This document shows positions 6,797 through 10,063 of a stretch of 10,063 nt of DNA, piece by piece (positions within the stretch are counted from its first letter, which is position 1; each line of letters starts with the position of its first letter). The notes under the pieces are model-generated. The model had not been told where the DNA came from. It did not search any database and was given only the letters and a program-made list of their open reading frames with translations. Source of the stretch: Chthoniobacteraceae bacterium (GTDB taxonomy: Bacteria; Verrucomicrobiota; Verrucomicrobiia; Chthoniobacterales; Chthoniobacteraceae); NCBI GenBank assembly GCA_947478975.1, contig CANJYI010000068.1:1-10063 (forward strand). Direction: 5' to 3'. Both the position numbers and the translations under genes were made by a program.

Positions 6797-6817
6797 AAAA
6801 AGGCCCCTTAAAGGGCC
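6797..6817 (-). terminator. Terminator-like hairpin with U-tract, reading on the minus strand
   Basis: On the minus strand the sequence is GGCCC, loop TTTAAG, GGGCC, then five T residues: a five-pair GC stem followed directly by a U-tract, the classic intrinsic terminator layout. On the plus strand the A-tract precedes the stem and no T-run follows, so it would not be efficient for the cysteine desulfurase transcript. No minus-strand gene is recognised upstream of it (positions 6818-6968). Confidence 0.45.
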
Positions 6818-6858
6818 CTGTCCCTGGTGGCGATGGTCACGATAGCGGAGGGGAGGCG

Positions 6859-6886
6859 CTTTTTGGCGGTGGAGGGCCCCAAAAGG
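6859..6886 (+). other. Hairpin in the mnmG leader
   Basis: CTTTTTGG (6859-6866) can pair with CCAAAAGG (6879-6886) with one G-U pair, around a 12-base loop. It lies in the 178-bp spacer before mnmG. It has no T-run on the plus side, so it is not an obvious terminator, and no riboswitch class is recognised. Confidence 0.25.
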
Positions 6887-6903
6887 CGGGCGGGTGTTGC
6901 TTC

Positions 6904-6921
6904 GCCGGAGCGGCCGGAGCG
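6904..6921 (+). repeat. Two tandem copies of a 9-bp unit beside parS site 2
   Basis: GCCGGAGCG occurs twice head to tail, ending eight bases before parS site 2. It may be a simple slippage duplication. Its role, if any, is unknown. Confidence 0.5.
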
Positions 6922-6928
6922 GTTTGGG

Positions 6929-6944
6929 CGTTCCACGTGGAACA
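6929..6944. promoter_or_regulatory. parS: parS centromere site 2
   Basis: CGTTCCACGTGGAACA contains the 14-bp perfect palindrome GTTCCACGTGGAAC (6930-6943); only the outermost base differs from the 16-bp site at 5606. It lies in the mnmG leader, 24 bases before the start codon, so ParB bound here could also affect mnmG transcription. Confidence 0.83.
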
Positions 6945-6968
6945 CGGCCGTGGTAGGGTGGCGGCCAG

Positions 6969-8840
6969 ATGTTCACCCTGCCCACCGTTTATGATGTCGT
7001 TGTCCTCGGAGCCGGCCACGCCGGGATGGAAGCCGGACTCGCCGCGGCGCGGCTGGGTTGCTCGGCGTTGCTGCTGACCCAGAATCTGGATTCGGTGGGA
7101 CAGATGTCCTGCAATCCGGCGATCGGCGGACAGGCCAAGGGGCAGATCGTCCGCGAGATCGACGCGCTGGGCGGGCTGATGGGGTTGAACACGGACGCGA
7201 CCGGGATCCAGTTCCGGATGCTGAATGCGAAGAAGGGTCCGAGCGTGCGTTCCCCCCGGGCGCAGTGCGACAAGAAGGCCTACCAGTTCCGGGCGAAGGC
7301 GGAGCTGGAGCGGACGCCGAACCTGACGCTTTGCCAGGGAAATGCTGTGCGGATTTTGAGGGACGGCAACGGGGTGAGCGGGGTGGAGACCAGCCTCGGG
7401 CTGCGGATTCTGGCGCGGTCCGTGGTGGTGACGACCGGGACTTTTATGAGGGGGCTGTTGCACGTGGGGCTGCAGAACCAGGCGGGCGGACGGCTGGGGG
7501 ACTCGGTGTCCACGCTGAGCGACAGCCTGCGGGAACTGGGGTTTGAGACGGGCCGGTTCAAGACGGGCACGCCCTGCCGGCTCAACGGGCGGAGCCTGGA
7601 TTTCAGCAAATTTGAAAGGCAGGAAGGGGATGCGGTGCCGCAGCCCTTCAGCAGTCTGCCCGAGCGGATCGCCGGCGGGCGGGACGACATCTTCACGCTC
7701 AACCGATGGGAGGAGGGCGCGTTCCACGTGGAACAACTGCCCTGCTGGTCCACCTACACCACGCTGGAGACCCACCGGATCATCCGCGAAAACCTCCACC
7801 AAAGCCCCCTCTACGCCGGCCGCATCGAGGGCGTCGGCCCCAGGTACTGTCCCTCCATCGAGGACAAGGTGGTCAAGTTCGAGGACAAGGACCGGCACCA
7901 GCTCTACCTCGAACCGGAGGGCCGCCACACCGAGGAATACTACGTCAACGGGGTCTCCACCTCCCTTCCTTTGGAGGTCCAGTACGCCTTTCTGCACACG
8001 ATCCCGGGCCTCGAAAAGGCCGTCATCCTGCGCCCCGGCTACGCGGTGGAGTACGACTACTGCCCCCCGACGCAGTTGCACCCCACCTTTGAAACTAGGC
8101 TGCTGCCGGGCCTTTATTTTGCCGGCCAGATCAACGGCACCTCCGGCTACGAGGAGGCAGGCGGGCAGGGCCTCCTGGCCGGAGCCAACGCGGCCCTCAA
8201 GCTGCTGGGACGTCCTCCGCTTTTGCTGGGGCGCGCCGACGGCTACCTTGGCGTGCTCGTTGACGACCTGGTCACCCGCGGCACCGAGGAGCCCTACCGG
8301 ATGTTCACCAGCCGCGCCGAACACCGGTTGCTGCTGCGCCACGATAACGCCGACCTGCGCCTCACCCCGATTGCGGCTGCCGCCGGCCTCGTGGATCCGG
8401 AGCGCGCCGCCAGGGCGGAGGAGCGCCGCGCCCAGCTGGCCCGGTTGCGCACCTTCGCCGAGGCGACCCGCCTGGGCGAACAGCGTGTCGCCCAGTTTTT
8501 GCGCCGGCCGGAAACCAGCTGGACGGAGCTGCCCGAGGAGATCCGCCGCGAGTATCCGGCGACTGCGTGGGAGACGGTGGAGATCGACCTGCGCTACGAG
8601 GGCTACATCACCCGGCAGTACGCGGCGGTAGAAAAGCTGCGGGCCCAGGAGGAGCGAGTCATCCCGGCCGACTTGGACTACGAGCAGGTGCGCGGGCTTC
8701 GAGCCGAGACCCGGCAGAAGTTTGGCAAGGTGCGGCCGGCCACCCTTGGACAGGCGGGACGGATCAGCGGGATCACGCCGGCGGACATTGCCTACCTGGC
8801 GCTCCTTTTGGACAAACCGCGCGCCGCTTGGCACGCGTAG
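6969..8840 (+). CDS. mnmG: tRNA uridine-5-carboxymethylaminomethyl modification enzyme MnmG (GidA)
   Basis: A complete 623-residue FAD protein that, with the GTPase MnmE, adds the (carboxymethyl)aminomethyl group to U34 of certain tRNAs. The FAD motif is GAGHAGMEA (14-22). The two catalytic-region cysteines are visible: C48 in MSCNPAIGG and C294 in PRYCPSIEDK. Other signatures are RFKTGTPCR (196-204), FAGQINGTSGYEEA (384-397), GVLVDDLVTRGTEEPYRMFTSRAEHRLLLR (428-457) and the C-terminal YEGYITRQ and RISGITP blocks. Around 230-256 the protein seems longer than E. coli MnmG as I recall it, and this stretch carries an in-frame parS site (F252-H-V-E-Q256). Codon choice shifts from G-ending to C-ending codons after about 7735. 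rsmG, parA and parB, common downstream partners, do not follow; yebC converges instead. Confidence 0.96.
   Translation: MFTLPTVYDVVVLGAGHAGMEAGLAAARLGCSALLLTQNLDSVGQMSCNPAIGGQAKGQIVREIDALGGLMGLNTDATGIQFRMLNAKKGPSVRSPRAQCDKKAYQFRAKAELERTPNLTLCQGNAVRILRDGNGVSGVETSLGLRILARSVVVTTGTFMRGLLHVGLQNQAGGRLGDSVSTLSDSLRELGFETGRFKTGTPCRLNGRSLDFSKFERQEGDAVPQPFSSLPERIAGGRDDIFTLNRWEEGAFHVEQLPCWSTYTTLETHRIIRENLHQSPLYAGRIEGVGPRYCPSIEDKVVKFEDKDRHQLYLEPEGRHTEEYYVNGVSTSLPLEVQYAFLHTIPGLEKAVILRPGYAVEYDYCPPTQLHPTFETRLLPGLYFAGQINGTSGYEEAGGQGLLAGANAALKLLGRPPLLLGRADGYLGVLVDDLVTRGTEEPYRMFTSRAEHRLLLRHDNADLRLTPIAAAAGLVDPERAARAEERRAQLARLRTFAEATRLGEQRVAQFLRRPETSWTELPEEIRREYPATAWETVEIDLRYEGYITRQYAAVEKLRAQEERVIPADLDYEQVRGLRAETRQKFGKVRPATLGQAGRISGITPADIAYLALLLDKPRAAWHA
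7720..7735. promoter_or_regulatory. parS: parS centromere site 3, inside the mnmG coding sequence
   Basis: CGTTCCACGTGGAACA, identical over 16 bp to site 2, with perfect palindrome GTTCCACGTGGAAC at 7721-7734. It is read in frame as Phe-His-Val-Glu-Gln (residues 252-256 of MnmG). Intragenic parS sites are known in other bacteria. The exact repetition of sites 2 and 3 in unrelated contexts argues against chance. Confidence 0.83.
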
Positions 8841-8955
8841 GGGGGGGTGAAACACGGAAAGTGAGCCGTGTGTCCGCTATCATGACCCTCGGCGAAGGCC
8901 TGAGGGGTGTTTAAGGGGCGTTTCCGCCGGTTTGAGCCGGTTTTACGCCCGTTTT

Positions 8956-8973
8956 GCCGGGGGACCCCCCGGC
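8956..8973. terminator. Strong GC hairpin between convergent mnmG and yebC
   Basis: GCCGGGGGACCCCCCGGC forms a seven-pair all-GC stem with loop GACC, four bases beyond the yebC stop and 116 bases after mnmG. It is well placed to end transcription from either side, but neither strand has a T-run after the stem, so intrinsic termination is uncertain. The rest of the 137-bp spacer holds a weaker stem (ACACGG at 8852 with CCGTGT at 8866) and no gene. Confidence 0.35.
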
Positions 8974-8977
8974 TGCG

Positions 8978-9709
8978 CTACTTGACCGCCGCCCAGACGC
9001 GGTGGACGTCATCGTGGTCGTCGAGGGTCTGGAGAAACTCGGCTACCTCGGCGGCCTGTTCGTCGGTGAGCTCCGCAAAATTTTTGGGCAGGTAGCCGAA
9101 CTCCGCGGTGACGATGGACCAGCCGTGGCCGGACAGCCATTTGGAGACCGAGTGCAGGTCGACGCGTTCGGTGATGAAGCGTGCACCCAAGCGGTCTGCC
9201 GGGATGTCGTCGTTTTCCTCGGTGGAGAGGAGTTCAAAATTCTGGGCGCCCGCCTCGATGGCGGCCTCCTCCGGGTCCACTGCGCCGGGGGCGTGGTGGG
9301 CTTCGACGATGCCGACGTGGTCGAAGAGGAACTTGTTGGAACCGGGCGCGCCGAGCTGGCCCTTTTTGAAAAGGACGCGGATCTCGGGGGCGGTCCGGTT
9401 GTTGTTGTCGGTCAGGACCTCCACGATCACCGGCACCTTGTGCGGGGCGTAGCCTTCGAAGGCGACCTCCTCCATGAGCATTTTTTCCTCACCCAGACCC
9501 GCGCCCTTTTTGATGGCGCGCTCGATCACGTCCCGGGAGCAGGACTCCCTCCGGGCCTTTTCGATGGCGGCGAAGAGCCGGGCGTTTCCATCCGGGTCCG
9601 CGCCGCCGAGTTTGGCGGCGACGGCGATTTCCTTCACCAGCTTGCTGGTGGCGGCGGAGCGTTTCTTGGCGTTGACCTGACGTTTTGCGAGTAACCACTG
9701 GCGGCCCAT
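8978..9709 (-). CDS. yebC: YebC/PmpR family protein (YeeN-like branch)
   Basis: A complete 243-residue protein of the YebC (TACO1-type) family, once annotated as transcriptional regulators and more recently tied to ribosome function at difficult proline-rich sequences. Family blocks are GGADPDGNARLFAAIEKAR (35-53), ERAIKKG (63-69), FEGYAP (84-89), LTDNNNRT (99-106), LGAPGS (119-124), FLFDHVG (127-133) and the C-terminal LDDHDDVHRVW (229-239). The N-terminus MGRQWLLAKRQVNAKKRSA lacks the GHSKWANIKHRK signature of classic YebC and is closer to YeeN-type proteins, which begin MGRKW. That match also fixes the start at 9709, although the frame stays open to 9835. ruvC and other Holliday-junction genes, frequent neighbours elsewhere, are not seen. 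It converges on mnmG and diverges from the yjbQ-type gene with an 82-bp spacer. Confidence 0.9.
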   Translation of the reverse strand: MGRQWLLAKRQVNAKKRSAATSKLVKEIAVAAKLGGADPDGNARLFAAIEKARRESCSRDVIERAIKKGAGLGEEKMLMEEVAFEGYAPHKVPVIVEVLTDNNNRTAPEIRVLFKKGQLGAPGSNKFLFDHVGIVEAHHAPGAVDPEEAAIEAGAQNFELLSTEENDDIPADRLGARFITERVDLHSVSKWLSGHGWSIVTAEFGYLPKNFAELTDEQAAEVAEFLQTLDDHDDVHRVWAAVK

Positions 9710-9777
9710 AAGTGCGCCAAGACTAGCAACAGAACGGATTCGGGGTAAACAGCATTTGCCAAGGGACCCTGCGGCCG

Positions 9778-9793
9778 GCTGGGATGCTGGGAT
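9778..9793 (+). repeat. 8-bp tandem duplication at the yjbQ start
   Basis: GCTGGGAT occurs twice in tandem (9778-9785 and 9786-9793). Each copy supplies the AT of an ATG; the second (9792) opens the yjbQ frame and the first (9784) is in another frame. Slippage here would change the number of ATG codons without altering the protein frame. Confidence 0.5.
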
Positions 9794-10063
9794 GCACGCA
9801 CACACCGCCAGCTTTTCCGTCCAGACCCAGGGCAAGGGAACCTACGAAATCACGGAGGCGGTGGAGCGTTTGGTCCGGGAGAGCGGCGTGCGCACGGGGA
9901 CAGCCACGGTGTTTGTGCAGCACACCAGCGCGAGCCTCGTGATCTACGAAAATGCGGATCCCTCGGCGCGGGTGGATCTGCACGCGTTCTTCGAGCGGTT
10001 GGTGCCGGAGGGGAGCGATTATTTCGTCCACACGGACGAGGGGCCCGACGACATGCCGTCCCA
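9792..10063 (+). CDS. yjbQ: YjbQ family protein (UPF0047), partial
   Basis: An open frame of 90 codons that runs off the right edge; the family is about 135-140 residues, so roughly one third is missing. It begins MHAHTASFSVQTQGKGTYEIT and carries the family signature FVQHTSASLVIYENADPSARVDL (41-63 region, with H44, T45 and S46) and the start of the DDMPSH motif (DDMPS at 86-90), whose histidine would fall just outside the window. YjbQ proteins are small trimeric metal-binding enzymes reported to have thiamine phosphate synthase activity, though their main role is unsettled. The ATG at 9792 is preferred because the upstream ATG at 9784 is out of frame. It is divergent from yebC. Confidence 0.85.
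   Translation, partial: MHAHTASFSVQTQGKGTYEITEAVERLVRESGVRTGTATVFVQHTSASLVIYENADPSARVDLHAFFERLVPEGSDYFVHTDEGPDDMPS

Noticed and set aside
6791..6968. Replication origin (oriC) in the mnmG leader
   Set aside because: parS and mnmG suggest the origin is near, but I see no DnaA boxes (TTATCCACA-like) and no AT-rich unwinding stretch here.
7456..7471. Possible fourth, degenerate parS (TGTTGCACGTGGGGCT)
   Set aside because: Only 12 of 16 bases match, symmetry is lost on the right half, and the codons encode the conserved LLHVGL stretch of MnmG, which explains the CACGTGG by itself.
6837..8855. 672-codon open frame on the minus strand opposite mnmG
   Set aside because: It mirrors mnmG, whose protein has full family motifs. 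GC-rich genes with G/C third positions commonly leave long antisense frames, and its residues (proline-, arginine- and valine-rich) match no fold I know.

Overview
The window is GC-rich, densely packed bacterial chromosome, probably from a member of Verrucomicrobiota close to the Opitutia. That placement is inferred from the overall protein character (a secreted ThuA-domain protein, a YeeN-like YebC, G-rich codon use, few Shine-Dalgarno sites) and not from a marker gene. There are no transposases, CRISPR arrays, rRNA genes or recognisable tRNA genes.

Layout. Positions 1-540 (minus strand) hold a small accessory pair: a 65-residue protein of unknown function and a nucleotidyltransferase-fold gene broken by an internal frameshifting deletion. 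Positions 678-1652 (minus) are trpS. Positions 1788-3451 (plus) are a two-gene operon of a PHP-type phosphatase (histidinol-phosphatase family) and an overlapping divergent dihydropteroate synthase. Positions 3526-4341 (plus) encode an exported ThuA-like protein behind its own promoter-like sequence. A 104-residue protein of unknown function (4344-4658, minus) follows head-on. Then come a CPBP-family membrane protease-like protein (4714-5598), a group I cysteine desulfurase (5639-6790) and mnmG (6969-8840), all on plus. yebC (8978-9709, minus) converges on mnmG, and a yjbQ-type gene (from 9792, plus) runs off the right edge.

The most notable signal is not a gene. Three copies of the ParB-binding centromere palindrome (parS, core GTTCCACGTGGAAC) lie within 2.13 kb: one in the 40-bp gap before the cysteine desulfurase, one in the mnmG leader, and one inside the mnmG reading frame. 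The first is a perfect 16-bp palindrome. Together with mnmG, a gene often found near the replication origin, this suggests an origin-proximal chromosome segregation locus, although parA, parB and rsmG are not in the window.

Functional links. The cysteine desulfurase and MnmG could both serve wobble-uridine (U34) modification of tRNA, one supplying sulfur and the other the C5 side chain. TrpS and YebC also act in translation. The PHP phosphatase and DHPS are translationally coupled, which raises the possibility that they share a pathway.
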